From the NCBI GenBank assembly GCA_002425225.1, contig DILV01000030.1:1-64000 (forward strand): DNA of 64,000 bases. Direction: 5' to 3'. How positions within the stretch are numbered: position 1 is the first letter of the stretch; each line of letters opens with the position of its first letter. A program made the translations under genes and the position numbers. Below, piece by piece: positions 1-9,996 of this stretch. A model generated the notes under the pieces. The model did no database searches. It was not told the origin of the DNA and saw nothing but the letters and a program-made list of their open reading frames with translations. Source of the stretch: Thiothrix sp. UBA5583. Its GTDB lineage: Bacteria > Pseudomonadota > Gammaproteobacteria > Thiotrichales > Thiotrichaceae.

Positions 1-1485
1 ACCACGGGAAATCCCAAAGAACCCAAACTGTTTCCACGGGTGGGGGATTGCCGTTTTGTTGAATTGCATACAACCTGCATTCTGGATGATTGCAAAACGG
101 TTGTGCTCATTTTTCGGGATGTCACGGCTGACCGCAAGGTAATTAATCGCCTGTACCGACAGGCATCCCGTGATCCATTGACGGATTTAATGAATCGTAC
201 CAGCTTTGAACAATATGTGGAGCAATTGGCGCATGATACCTCTGCGCTTGCCCGTACCCATGTTTTAGCCAGTGTGGATCTGGATAATTTCAAGATTATC
301 AATGATACCTGTGGGCATTCGGCTGGCGATGAGTTATTGAAACAGGTGGCACATATATTCCTGCGTGCAGTACGCCGTTCTGACAAGGTTGCACGAATTG
401 GTGGTGATGAATTTGCCATTTTTCTGGAAGGCTGCAACGTTGAAAAAGGCCGGGGCATTATGGATGCTATCCTGACCGAAGTGCGCAATTTTCGTTTCAG
501 TTGGGAAGGGAAAGTCTTTTCGATTGGTGCCAGTATTGGCCTGCTGGAGTTTATGCCTTCATCGCGCCTCCAGATAAAGCAACTGTTTTCTGATGCGGAT
601 AAAGCCTGTTATACCGCCAAGGCATTGGGACGGAATCAGGTGTTTGTGCATGAAAGTGAAACCGTAACAGAAATGTCCAGTCAACGAGTACACGACTGGA
701 GCAAGTTGTTGAAAGATGCTATCCGGGATGACCGCTTTATCCTGTTTGCCCAGCCGGTTGCGCCGTTGCGCAATGAACATGAGCGGCGTTTCCGGCAATA
801 CGAGATCCTGCTGCGTTTGCCTTTTCGTCAGGCTTTGCTGAGTCCAGGTAGTTTTCTGCCGGTGGCTGACAGACTGGATCTGATGACCAGCATCGACCGC
901 TGGATCATCCACAAGGCACTGGAGATGCTGGCAGATTGTCGCTGTAACAATGATGCAGGGCAGTGTGTGGATACCCGCTTGATGATTAACCTGTCGGCCC
1001 AGTCAGTGCAAGACCCGGAGTTGTTCCAGTATGTGGAGCGTCAGGTCAGGCAATTCAAGATTGATCCCGGCATGATCTGTTTCGAGATTTCCGAGTCGGT
1101 CGCTATCAGCAATTTTGTGCACACCAAGCGGGTTATGAACGCTTTGCATGGCTTGGGTTGCCATTTGGTGCTGGATGATTTCGGCAGCGGTTTTTCTTCC
1201 CTCAGCTATCTACGTGAACTGCCACTAAGTTACCTGAAAATTGATGGTAATTTTGTCCACAATCTGGTGACAAACCCGGTGGATGCAGCAATGGTCAAGG
1301 CTGTGCATGACGTGGGGCAAGTCATGAATTTGCTGACTATCGCCGAGTTGGTCGAAGATGCGGAAACCTTGCACCGATTACGGCAGATTGGGGTGGATTT
1401 CGCCCAAGGCTATTACTGTGGTCGCCCCATTCCTCTGGCGCAACTCTGTCAGCGGATCAAGGGAAACACTGAGTCAGCAGCCTGA
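1..1485 (+). CDS. PAS-GGDEF-EAL cyclic-di-GMP regulator (5' end outside window)
   Basis: Bifunctional c-di-GMP turnover protein, truncated at its N-terminus because the reading frame is open to base 1. The first codons encode the end of a PAS domain, closing with the typical PAS-GGDEF linker (VLIFRDVTADRK, then SRDPLTDLMNR). The GGDEF domain is intact: GGDEF lies at bases 400-414 and is preceded by an RxxD inhibitory site (RRSD). The EAL domain follows, but its signature is EIL (bases 802-810) rather than EAL. The other expected catalytic positions are present: NLSAQS, FEISES, DDFGSGFSSL, LKIDG, TIAELVE and QGYYCGRP. It looks capable of diguanylate cyclase activity; phosphodiesterase activity is likely but unproven given the altered motif. 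It stands alone, 75 bp before fxsA. Confidence in the domains is high; the balance of activities is inference. Confidence 0.93.
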   Translation, partial: TTGNPKEPKLFPRVGDCRFVELHTTCILDDCKTVVLIFRDVTADRKVINRLYRQASRDPLTDLMNRTSFEQYVEQLAHDTSALARTHVLASVDLDNFKIINDTCGHSAGDELLKQVAHIFLRAVRRSDKVARIGGDEFAIFLEGCNVEKGRGIMDAILTEVRNFRFSWEGKVFSIGASIGLLEFMPSSRLQIKQLFSDADKACYTAKALGRNQVFVHESETVTEMSSQRVHDWSKLLKDAIRDDRFILFAQPVAPLRNEHERRFRQYEILLRLPFRQALLSPGSFLPVADRLDLMTSIDRWIIHKALEMLADCRCNNDAGQCVDTRLMINLSAQSVQDPELFQYVERQVRQFKIDPGMICFEISESVAISNFVHTKRVMNALHGLGCHLVLDDFGSGFSSLSYLRELPLSYLKIDGNFVHNLVTNPVDAAMVKAVHDVGQVMNLLTIAELVEDAETLHRLRQIGVDFAQGYYCGRPIPLAQLCQRIKGNTESAA

Positions 1486-1560
1486 TTTGCATGGGGTTAA
1501 CTTGAAAAAAGGCGTGTAGGACTGATATACAAGGGTATTGTCAGTTCCGGTAGAGTTTTC

Positions 1561-2022
1561 ATGCGCCCATTGCCCATTTTTGCCCTGTTATTCCTTGTTA
1601 TCCCCTTCATTGAAATCTGGTTGTTGATTCAGGTTGGTAGTGCAATCGGGGCTTTGTCTACCCTGTTGCTGTTGATTCTAGCCGGTGTACTGGGCATGTT
1701 CCTGTTACGTCAGCAAGGGTTTGCCACCCTGACACGAGTCCAGCGCAGCATGAATGAAGGTCAGCTTCCTGCTCATGCCATGCTGGAAGGGGTGGTTTTG
1801 CTGGTGGGTGGTTTGCTGTTTATGATTCCCGGTTTTTTTACCGATGTTCTTGGTTTGTTGTGCGTGTTGCCGCCAACCCGTCATCTGTTGCTGAAACTGT
1901 GGCTTAAACGGGCAGTGGTTTCCGTCCACGGCTTTCAGACCCATGCATCACCTCGCCAAAGTAGCCGCGATATTGATGGTGAAGTGGTTGAACGCCGTGA
2001 CGATGGTTCCTTCCTGCCTTGA
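1561..2022 (+). CDS. fxsA: FxsA family inner-membrane protein
   Basis: A 153-residue membrane protein of the FxsA family. In E. coli overproduction of FxsA relieves phage T7 exclusion by the F plasmid; its housekeeping role is unknown. The sequence shows the family pattern: an N-terminal hydrophobic segment with PFIEIWLLIQVG (about residues 15-26), a second segment near 32-50 ending in FLLRQQG, and a third around 75-105 with MIPGFFTDVLG. The soluble C-terminal tail is charged and short. It lies directly upstream of groES-groEL, but the groE promoter sits between them, so the two are probably separate transcription units. Length is normal for the family. Confidence 0.9.
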   Translation: MRPLPIFALLFLVIPFIEIWLLIQVGSAIGALSTLLLLILAGVLGMFLLRQQGFATLTRVQRSMNEGQLPAHAMLEGVVLLVGGLLFMIPGFFTDVLGLLCVLPPTRHLLLKLWLKRAVVSVHGFQTHASPRQSSRDIDGEVVERRDDGSFLP

Positions 2023-2046
2023 AGTAAAAATTTCATTTGCCCGCCC

Positions 2047-2074
2047 TTGACTTTGCCTGACCCGACCTTATTAT
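2047..2074 (+). promoter_or_regulatory. sigma70-like promoter of groES-groEL
   Basis: TTGACT at 2047-2052 and TATTAT at 2069-2074 are separated by 16 bp, a good match to a vegetative promoter. The -10 hexamer abuts and overlaps the CIRCE operator, so a bound repressor would cover the start region. No clear sigma32-type -35/-10 pair was seen. Confidence 0.6.
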
Positions 2075-2104
2075 TAGCACTCACTAGCCTAGAGTGCTAA
2101 TAAT
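2070..2104 (+). promoter_or_regulatory. CIRCE operator (HrcA binding site)
   Basis: A perfect consensus inverted repeat TTAGCACTC-N9-GAGTGCTAA occupies 2074-2100. The dyad extends to 13-bp arms (2070-2082 and 2092-2104). It lies 48 bp upstream of the groES start codon and overlaps the promoter -10. CIRCE is the binding site of the heat-shock repressor HrcA, so groESL here is expected to be under negative HrcA control. Confidence 0.95.
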
Positions 2105-2151
2105 CTAAACCTTAACATTCAACCCTAACTGGTTTGAGGAGCAATCCGATT

Positions 2152-2442
2152 ATGAATATTCGTCCTTTGCATGACCGCGTTGTGGTACGCCGTATGGAAG
2201 AAGAACGCAAAACTGCTAGCGGCATCATCATTCCTGACAATGCAGCGGAAAAGCCGGATCGTGGTGAAGTACTGGCAGTAGGCCCTGGCAAGGTTGGTGA
2301 CGACAACGAGCGCGTTGCCATGCAAGTCAAGGTTGGCGACAAAGTACTGTTCGGCAAATACGCTGGCACAACCGTGAAAGTAGACGGTCAAGAGCTGCTG
2401 ATCATGCGTGAAGAAGACCTGCTGGCCATTGTTGAAGGCTAA
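2152..2442 (+). CDS. groES: Co-chaperonin GroES
   Basis: A 96-residue chaperonin-10, the heptameric lid of the GroEL folding chamber. The start [12 protein letters not shown] at 2152 matches the family N-terminus and has a GAGGAG ribosome binding site at 2136-2141; the longer in-frame start at 2134 lacks one. The mobile-loop region ([13 protein letters not shown]) and the C-terminal LLAIVEG are conserved. It is the first gene of a two-gene operon with groEL, 54 bp downstream, behind a promoter overlapped by CIRCE. Confidence 0.97.
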   Translation: MNIRPLHDRVVVRRMEEERKTASGIIIPDNAAEKPDRGEVLAVGPGKVGDDNERVAMQVKVGDKVLFGKYAGTTVKVDGQELLIMREEDLLAIVEG

Positions 2443-2484
2443 GTTGCAGACTAAGAATTCCGACCCGGACAAAGATTTACATAG

Positions 2485-4137
<1,653 letters not shown>

Positions 4138-4157
4138 TCAGCCGGTTATCTTCTATG

Positions 4158-4184
4158 AAAAAGCCCCGCATTGCGGGGCTTTTT
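4158..4184 (+). terminator. Rho-independent terminator after groEL
   Basis: GCCCCGC (4163-4169), loop ATT, GCGGGGC (4173-4179), flanked by a 5-A run before and TTTTTCTTTT after. It lies 20 bp past the groEL stop and also separates groESL from the convergent flavoprotein gene. Confidence 0.93.
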
Positions 4185-4205
4185 CTTTTCAGGCATCCGG
4201 TAAGT

Positions 4206-5333
4206 TTAGCGGTACTGCCGCAAATACCACCACTCAAACCCACGTTTTGCCCAGTGGAACAGGCGGCAGTTGGGCAACATCAGGTTCTTTTGTTCAGTAC
4301 GTGATACCAGCATTCCCTTGTTGTTGGAATCCACAATACACATCAGTTCAATTTTGAAGGTGGCATCCGCAGGTTTGCCGCCCAACTCAGCCAATACGTT
4401 TTTCGCGGCTGCTTCGGCTTGCAAGTCTGCCATGTGCGCCTGTTTCGGCATCCAGTCAGGGCCGGGGAAGCTACCGGAATCGCCCGCCACATAAACTTTG
4501 TCCCAGTGTTCGACCTTGCAGTGTTTGTCGGCTTTGAGCAGGCCACCGGCAGAGCGGGGCAGGGTGGTGTTGTCGAACCACAGGTTGCCTGTCATGCCGG
4601 GCATGAACAGGATCAGGTCTGCGTCGAATTCACCACCTTCGGTTTTTACTTTGTCGGCTTCAAAGCCTTTCATTTTGTGACCGAGATGGGTCTCAATGCC
4701 GCGATTTTGCATTTCATCCAGCAAGCCTTTCACAGCTTTTTCGCCTAAACGGTTGCCGGGCTTGTCGGCAGGGCTGAAAAACACCAGTTTGAACCGGTCA
4801 CGGCGACCTTGCTGGCGCAGCAGGGTATCCGTACCAAACAGGAACTCGAACATGGGGCCACCACGCATGGCGCTTGGTTCGTTGGGGTTGCCTGCAAAGC
4901 CGATGGCAATCGTGCCACCTTGCAAGGCATTCAAGCGGTCACGGATTTGCTCGGCAGCAGCAATGCCTTCGCAGGGGGTAATTGCGTGCTCGATCCCCGG
5001 CAGTTTCTTGATGAAACGCCCACCGGAAGCAATGATCAGGGCATCATTGGTCACTTCGCCGTTGTCGGTTTCGACGATGCGCCCGCCATCCCGCAGACCA
5101 GTAACGTTACCCTGATGGAACCTGACATTCATGCGCTGGAAGAAATTGCCCAGTGGCACAATCAGATCTTCACGCTTGCGGATACCGCTGGGAATCCAGA
5201 TGATACCCGGCAGGTAATGCAATTCGGCGCGGGGTGAAATCAGGGTGATTTCCGCATGGCGGTCATGCTTGCGCAATTCACGCACGGCAGTGAGGCCAGC
5301 AAAGCCAGCCCCGATAATAGTGATTTTGTTCAT
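4206..5333 (-). CDS. Sulfide:quinone oxidoreductase-like flavoprotein
   Basis: A 375-residue FAD-dependent pyridine nucleotide-disulfide reductase-fold protein resembling sulfide:quinone reductases, which oxidise sulfide to sulfane sulfur at the membrane and pass electrons to quinone. Seen in the sequence: the N-terminal dinucleotide-binding motif IIGAGFAGLTA (residues 7-17), the second FAD motif VYVAGDSG (280-287), and an aromatic, basic C-terminus (WAKRGFEWWYLRQYR) that could dock on the membrane. Of the three cysteines typical of type I SQR, Cys121 and Cys332 (LMCIVDSNNKG) occur at matching places, while the middle one appears replaced by the Asn-rich AGNPNEPS near residue 150. It starts 3 nt after cysS, so both are probably co-transcribed. 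The exact SQR type, or another quinone reductase role, is unresolved. Confidence 0.68.
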   Translation of the reverse strand: MNKITIIGAGFAGLTAVRELRKHDRHAEITLISPRAELHYLPGIIWIPSGIRKREDLIVPLGNFFQRMNVRFHQGNVTGLRDGGRIVETDNGEVTNDALIIASGGRFIKKLPGIEHAITPCEGIAAAEQIRDRLNALQGGTIAIGFAGNPNEPSAMRGGPMFEFLFGTDTLLRQQGRRDRFKLVFFSPADKPGNRLGEKAVKGLLDEMQNRGIETHLGHKMKGFEADKVKTEGGEFDADLILFMPGMTGNLWFDNTTLPRSAGGLLKADKHCKVEHWDKVYVAGDSGSFPGPDWMPKQAHMADLQAEAAAKNVLAELGGKPADATFKIELMCIVDSNNKGMLVSRTEQKNLMLPNCRLFHWAKRGFEWWYLRQYR

Positions 5334-5336
5334 GCT

Positions 5337-6722
5337 TTATGCTCGTTTCCAGGTGGTGCGGCCTGCGCTGTCTTCCAGAATGATTCCCTGGGCTTTGAGT
5401 TCGTCACGGATACGGTCGGATTCAGCCCAGTTTTTGGCCTGACGGGCTGCCAGTCGCTGCTGGATGAGGGTTTCGATGCTGTCATTGTCCAGCCCGTCAC
5501 TGCTGGTGGAACCCTTGAACCAGTCTTCCGGGTCATCCTGCAACAGGCCCAGTGTCTTGCCCAGCAGTTTGAGCAAGGCTCCCAACGGGGCGGCAGCCGG
5601 GTCACTTTGGGTTGTGCGGATGCGGTTGATGTCACGCGCCAGTTCAAACATGACGGCAATGGCTTCCGGGGTGTTGAAATCGTCGTCCATCGCAGCGTTG
5701 AAGCGCTGTTCGTAATCGGTGTGCATGGCGGCACCCGCTTCAGGCAGGCCACGCATGGCAGTGTACAGGCGGGTCAGGGAGGCGCGTGCCGCTTCCAGTT
5801 GGTCGGTGGAGTAATTCAACTGGCTGCGGTAGTGGCTGTTGAGCATGAAGAAGCGTACTTCCGCCGCCCGGTAGTGTTCCAGTACTTCACGGATGGTGAA
5901 AAAATTGCCGAGTGATTTGGACATTTTCTCATCGTTAATGCGGATAAAGCCGTTGTGCATCCAGTAATTGACGTGTTGATGACCAGTACAGCCTTCACTT
6001 TGGGCAATTTCGTTTTCATGATGCGGGAATTGCAGGTCGGAACCGCCGCCGTGGATGTCGAAATGGTCGCCCAGCAATTTCTGTGACATGGCGGAACATT
6101 CAATATGCCAGCCGGGACGGCCTGCTCCCCACGGGGCATCCCATGCCGGGTCGCCGGGTTTGCTGGCTTTCCAGAGGACGAAATCGAGCGGATCTTCCTT
6201 GACCTCATCCACGGCTACCCGCTCGCCAGCCCGCAATTCGTCCAGCTTGCGCCCGGAGAGCTTGCCGTAGCTGGCAAATCTTGAAACATCATAGTAGACA
6301 TCACCATTACTGCCCCGGTAAGCCATGCCCTTGTCCAATAGGGTCTGGATCATGGCAAGCATTTCCGGGACGTTGCCGGTTGCACGAGGTTCCTCATCCG
6401 GGCGCAACACCTTGAGGGCATCTTCATCTTCATGCATGGCATCAATGAAACGCTGGGTCAGGGTATCCATCGGCTCGCCGTTTTCCGCTGCACGCTTGAT
6501 GATCTTGTCGTCGATGTCGGTAATATTGCGCACGTATTGCACCGCATAGCCGCTGGCTTTCAGGTAGCGGTACACGGTATCGAACACCACCATGACACGG
6601 GCATGACCGAGGTGACAATAGTCATAAACCGTCATGCCACAGACATACATGCGTACCTGACGGGGAATGATGGGAACGAACAGTTCTTTCTGACGGGTCA
6701 GACTATTGTAAATGTGTAACAT
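5337..6722 (-). CDS. cysS: Cysteinyl-tRNA synthetase
   Basis: A class I aminoacyl-tRNA synthetase of 461 residues that charges tRNA-Cys in the cytoplasm. The HIGH-type signature is HLGH (37-40), the zinc ligands are Cys28, Cys209 and the HHEN region around 234-238, and the KMSKS loop is present (266-270). Length and collinearity match the E. coli enzyme. It lies 14 bp downstream of the OsmC-like gene and 3 bp upstream of the SQR-like gene on the same strand, suggesting one transcript for all three. Confidence 0.98.
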   Translation of the reverse strand: MLHIYNSLTRQKELFVPIIPRQVRMYVCGMTVYDYCHLGHARVMVVFDTVYRYLKASGYAVQYVRNITDIDDKIIKRAAENGEPMDTLTQRFIDAMHEDEDALKVLRPDEEPRATGNVPEMLAMIQTLLDKGMAYRGSNGDVYYDVSRFASYGKLSGRKLDELRAGERVAVDEVKEDPLDFVLWKASKPGDPAWDAPWGAGRPGWHIECSAMSQKLLGDHFDIHGGGSDLQFPHHENEIAQSEGCTGHQHVNYWMHNGFIRINDEKMSKSLGNFFTIREVLEHYRAAEVRFFMLNSHYRSQLNYSTDQLEAARASLTRLYTAMRGLPEAGAAMHTDYEQRFNAAMDDDFNTPEAIAVMFELARDINRIRTTQSDPAAAPLGALLKLLGKTLGLLQDDPEDWFKGSTSSDGLDNDSIETLIQQRLAARQAKNWAESDRIRDELKAQGIILEDSAGRTTWKRA

Positions 6723-6736
6723 GGTAGCCTTTCAGG

Positions 6737-7156
6737 TTAGTCAACAAGTTTGCTCAACACGGTTGCACCGTGACTCAGGGTTTTGTGTACCGGGCAGCGG
6801 TCTGCGATGTCCAGCAGGCGTTCACGCTGTTCTTCGGTCAGTTCGCCAACAATTTTGATGTCGCGGGAAAAGACGCTCTGTTTGTTGGCGTCGCGGCTAT
6901 GGGCAAGGGTAACAATCACGTCTTCCACTGGCCATTTTTTGCGTTCGGCATACATGCGCAGGGTCATGGCAGTGCAAGCACCCAAAGCAGCTTTCAGGTA
7001 TTGGTAAGGCGCAGCTCCTAGGTCGTCCCCACCGAGAGGCACTGGCTCATCAGCCACCATCTGGTGTTTGCCAGCCTGGATGTTACAGGTGTAAGTGCCT
7101 TCACTATCACGCAGCTTGACGATGACGGTATGGGGGTCTTTGGGTTGTGCGTCCAT
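6737..7156 (-). CDS. OsmC/Ohr family thiol peroxidase-like protein
   Basis: A 139-residue OsmC-fold protein. Family members reduce organic hydroperoxides with a reactive Cys pair. Both expected cysteines are visible: Cys61 in [13 protein letters not shown] and Cys121 in DRCPVHKTL. The short form and the CPVHKTL motif are closer to the YhfA/OsmC-like branch than to Ohr. It is the first gene of a probable operon with cysS and the SQR-like gene, consistent with thiol or sulfur redox protection, though this link is inferred from position only. The imperfect palindrome at 7185-7276 lies just upstream of its start. Confidence 0.86.
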   Translation of the reverse strand: MDAQPKDPHTVIVKLRDSEGTYTCNIQAGKHQMVADEPVPLGGDDLGAAPYQYLKAALGACTAMTLRMYAERKKWPVEDVIVTLAHSRDANKQSVFSRDIKIVGELTEEQRERLLDIADRCPVHKTLSHGATVLSKLVD

Positions 7157-7184
7157 TGGTTTCCTTTGTACTGCTTTGGATGGG

Positions 7185-7276
7185 ATATGCTGGTAGCCGA
7201 CTAGATAAGGTACAGGCGTTTCTGTAACCGTAGCAAATGTACGACGCCTGCCTCATCCAGCCGACTACCGGCATAT
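7185..7276. repeat. Long imperfect palindrome (hairpin element) in intergenic region
   Basis: Arms at about 7185-7218 and 7245-7276 are reverse complements over some 30 bp with a few single-base differences and a 2-base bulge; the central loop is 26 nt. On the minus strand three of the differences become G-U wobbles, so the transcript of that strand would form the more stable hairpin. It lies in the divergent gap between the OsmC-like gene and the DUF4424 gene. No target-site duplication and no U-run was seen. It could be a MITE/REP-like element or a structured leader of the OsmC-cysS-SQR unit. Confidence 0.7.
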
Positions 7277-7435
7277 TCGGACGTTTTCCCTGCACTTGAA
7301 AATAGTCTTGTCATGTATAAGGCAAATCAGGCCGGGTTCCGTTTATTCATGGCGGAATGTTAGCGGAAAGGCAGGCAGGCTACCAGTCTGAACCGTTATA
7401 CTTGGCTGGTGATGATAACAATAGAGGATTTAACC

Positions 7436-8239
7436 ATGAACGGAATAAAAGCAAACCTGTTGGGCTTGCTGGCATTGCTGGCAGTTTCACAGATGGTTTC
7501 AGCCAATGATGCTGTGGCTTCACTGGGGGCAGGTGGCATCGTGATTGGCAAAACTGATGCGATCGTGATGGAACAAGAGGATTTGTTTGTCAGCGAAGAC
7601 AAAATTCGGGTGGCTTATGTATTCCGTAATACCAGCAAGGAGGCGATTGAAACACGAGTAGCGTTCCCGGTGCCGGAATTCCCGGAAAACCCGGAAATGG
7701 ATTTGGGGTTGGATGTGAATTCCAGCAACCCAATGGGTTTTTCCGTCAAGGTGGATGGCAAGGCGAAGAAATTCGAGACAGAAACCAAAAAGAAAGATGG
7801 CATGGTGAAAATGACCCATCACTGGATGCAGACTTTTCCGGCGGGCAAACCACTGCGCGTTACGCATGATTATAAGCCCGCAGCAGGGGGTGAGGCCATG
7901 TTCTGGTTCGCTGATGAGGAACGTGATGCAAAGATCAAAAAGTATTGTATCGAGCCTGATTTCGCGGCGTGGATTGACAAAACCAACCGCCCGGACAAGG
8001 GGAGTGTGCTGTCACCGACGTATGTCGATTACATTTTGACGACGGGAGCTAACTGGAAAGGGCCAATTGGCAAATTCCGCCTGACCCTGCAAAAAAAGAA
8101 GGCTGATGACAAAATCAGTGTGTGCGCTACCGGTTTGAAAAAGGTAGATGCACGTACTTTTGTGCTGGAGAAAACCGGTTTTACGCCTGAAACGGATTTG
8201 CATGTGGTGTTCATGCATCAGTACAAAACGGGGCAATGA
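7436..8239 (+). CDS. Exported DUF4424-family protein
   Basis: A 267-residue periplasmic protein of unknown function. It has a clear Sec signal peptide (hydrophobic LLGLLALLAVSQMVSA, cleavage near the ANDA site) and then the pattern I associate with DUF4424: GAGGIVIGKTDAIVMEQEDLFVS followed by the RVAYVFRNTS and RVAFPVPEF strands. The start at 7436 is chosen for its AGAGGA ribosome binding site at 7423-7428; an upstream in-frame GTG at 7409 would spoil the signal peptide. Its stop overlaps the rluA start by 4 nt, so translation is coupled. No catalytic motif is evident. Confidence 0.72.
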   Translation: MNGIKANLLGLLALLAVSQMVSANDAVASLGAGGIVIGKTDAIVMEQEDLFVSEDKIRVAYVFRNTSKEAIETRVAFPVPEFPENPEMDLGLDVNSSNPMGFSVKVDGKAKKFETETKKKDGMVKMTHHWMQTFPAGKPLRVTHDYKPAAGGEAMFWFADEERDAKIKKYCIEPDFAAWIDKTNRPDKGSVLSPTYVDYILTTGANWKGPIGKFRLTLQKKKADDKISVCATGLKKVDARTFVLEKTGFTPETDLHVVFMHQYKTGQ

Positions 8240-8892
8240 GTATTTACCTGCCTCCCGTGCATACAGGTTTGCAAATCCTGTATGCGGATGATGCCTTGTT
8301 GGTGGTTGATAAGCCTGCGGGTCTGTTGTCTGTGCCCGGTCGGGGTGCAGACAAGCAGGATTGCCTGATCAGCCGGGTACAGGCTGAATTCCCCGAGGCT
8401 TTGACTGTGCATCGTCTGGACATGGGTACATCAGGCATCATGGTGCTGGCACGCGGCAAGGCGATGGAACGCGCATTGAGCATTCTGTTCCAGACACGCA
8501 AGGTGTATAAGCGTTATGAGGCAGTGGTAGCAGGCCGGATGTTGCACGCTGTGGGTGAAATCAATCTGCCACTGATTACTGATTGGCCGAATCGTCCGCG
8601 CCAGATGGTGAGCTTTGAGCTAGGCAAGCCTTCCTGCACAGGCTATCAGGTGCTGGGATACGATGTGGCGATGGATACGAGTCGTGTAGGGCTTGAACCT
8701 GTGACCGGGCGTTCTCATCAGTTGCGGGTGCATTTGCAGGCATTGGGACACCCGATCCTAGGGGATGATTTATACGCCAGCCCGGAAATTTGCGCCAAAG
8801 CTGAGCGTCTGTTGCTGCACGCCACTGCCATCCGTTTTCCTCATCCGCTCATGGGGGAAGAGGTTGTGGTCAGTAGTACAGTGCCTTTTTAG
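8236..8892 (+). CDS. rluA: RluA-type rRNA/tRNA pseudouridine synthase
   Basis: A 218-residue pseudouridine synthase collinear with E. coli RluA (219 residues), which modifies 23S rRNA U746 and position 32 of several tRNAs. The catalytic motif HRLDMGTSG begins at residue 59, with Asp62 as nucleophile. Other conserved stretches are VVDKPAGLLSVPGR, DWPNRPRQMV and TGRSHQLRVH. The ATGA overlap with the upstream DUF4424 gene indicates translational coupling. There is no S4 domain, as expected for this subfamily. Confidence 0.93.
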   Translation: MSIYLPPVHTGLQILYADDALLVVDKPAGLLSVPGRGADKQDCLISRVQAEFPEALTVHRLDMGTSGIMVLARGKAMERALSILFQTRKVYKRYEAVVAGRMLHAVGEINLPLITDWPNRPRQMVSFELGKPSCTGYQVLGYDVAMDTSRVGLEPVTGRSHQLRVHLQALGHPILGDDLYASPEICAKAERLLLHATAIRFPHPLMGEEVVVSSTVPF

Positions 8893-9009
8893 GGGTGATG
8901 CTGAGGGTGGTATTTCCCTGTTTTTGTGGGTTTTGGGTATCAGGTTGTAACCAAATGCTGCCATAATAACCTATTGTTATGGTTTACGCTTTTGCTTGAG
9001 TGTCCGTCA

Positions 9010-9993
9010 ATGAAGAGAGTTTATTCCTACCTGTTGTCAGTTGCTTTGTTGCTTGTGCTGGTTGTAATTATCTTGGGGGCTTATACCCGTTTGTCGGATG
9101 CTGGATTGGGCTGCCCCGACTGGCCAGGATGTTATGGGCATCTGATTGTGCCGGAGTCGGTGGATGCCAGCCAGTTCGAGCGACCTCTGGAGCCAGAGAA
9201 GGCATGGGCGGAAATGATTCATCGCTATGTGGCAGGCACGTTGGGCTTGCTGATTCTCGCATTGTTCCTGGTGGTGGTGTTCTATCGACGACAAATAAGG
9301 CAGGGTTTGTTGTTGCCATTTCTGCTGTTGTGTACGGTTACGTTTCAGGCTGCATTGGGCATGTGGACGGTTACATTGCTGCTTAGCCCGCTGATTGTGA
9401 CAGCGCATTTGCTGGGTGGGTTTGCAACCTTGTCCCTGTTGTGGCTGCTGTGGCTGAATCAGCATTCCTCACGCCCCAATACGCTGTATTCCGATACCTT
9501 GGGTGGGGTACGTATTCTGGGGGTGTTGGCCTTACTGTTACTGTTGGTGCAGATATTTCTGGGTGGCTGGACTAGCACACATTACGCCGCCGTGGCGTGT
9601 GGAACCAGTTTTCCGACTTGCCACGGTGAATGGTGGCCCGCAGCAGACTTCGCCAAAGGGTTTGCGTTTGAGTGGCAAGAAGGGGTGAATTATGAGTTTG
9701 GTGTGTTGGAAAACCCAGCACGTACCGCCATCCATCTGGCGCATCGTTTGGGGGCATTGACCGTTTTCCTGTTTTTGGGCGGTTTTGCCGTGTGGTTGCT
9801 GGCAAAACGCTTGCAGATTCTGGGGTCAATGCCTGCCTTGCTGTTGCTGTTGTTGTTGGTTCAGGTCACACTTGGCATCCTGAATGTGGTGATGGCTTTG
9901 CCCTTGCCCGTTGCAACCGCGCATACGCTGGTGGCGGCTTTGCTGTTGCTGGTGGTAATTGCTTTGAACCACCGTTTGTACCCTGCCCGATAA
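9010..9993 (+). CDS. ctaA: Heme A synthase, COX15/CtaA family
   Basis: A polytopic membrane enzyme of 327 residues that converts haem O to haem A for aa3-type cytochrome c oxidases. About eight membrane segments are predicted by eye. The four haem-ligating histidines of the family are at 71 (MIHRYVAG), 133 (TAHLLGG), 245 (LAHRLGA) and 305 (TAHTLVA), and the N-terminal TRLSDAGLGCPDWPGC motif is intact. The start at 9010 (MKRVYSYLL) fits the family; the longer GTG start at 8926 adds a non-homologous extension. Unusually for this gene, no ctaB or cox genes adjoin it; it is followed 3 nt later by murB. Confidence 0.92.
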   Translation: MKRVYSYLLSVALLLVLVVIILGAYTRLSDAGLGCPDWPGCYGHLIVPESVDASQFERPLEPEKAWAEMIHRYVAGTLGLLILALFLVVVFYRRQIRQGLLLPFLLLCTVTFQAALGMWTVTLLLSPLIVTAHLLGGFATLSLLWLLWLNQHSSRPNTLYSDTLGGVRILGVLALLLLLVQIFLGGWTSTHYAAVACGTSFPTCHGEWWPAADFAKGFAFEWQEGVNYEFGVLENPARTAIHLAHRLGALTVFLFLGGFAVWLLAKRLQILGSMPALLLLLLLVQVTLGILNVVMALPLPVATAHTLVAALLLLVVIALNHRLYPAR

Positions 9994-9996
9994 TCC

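Noticed and set aside
8947..8987. Overlapping inverted repeats before the heme A synthase gene
   Set aside because: The arms are short (6-7 bp) with mismatches and mutually exclusive pairings, so chance in AT-rich DNA is likely.
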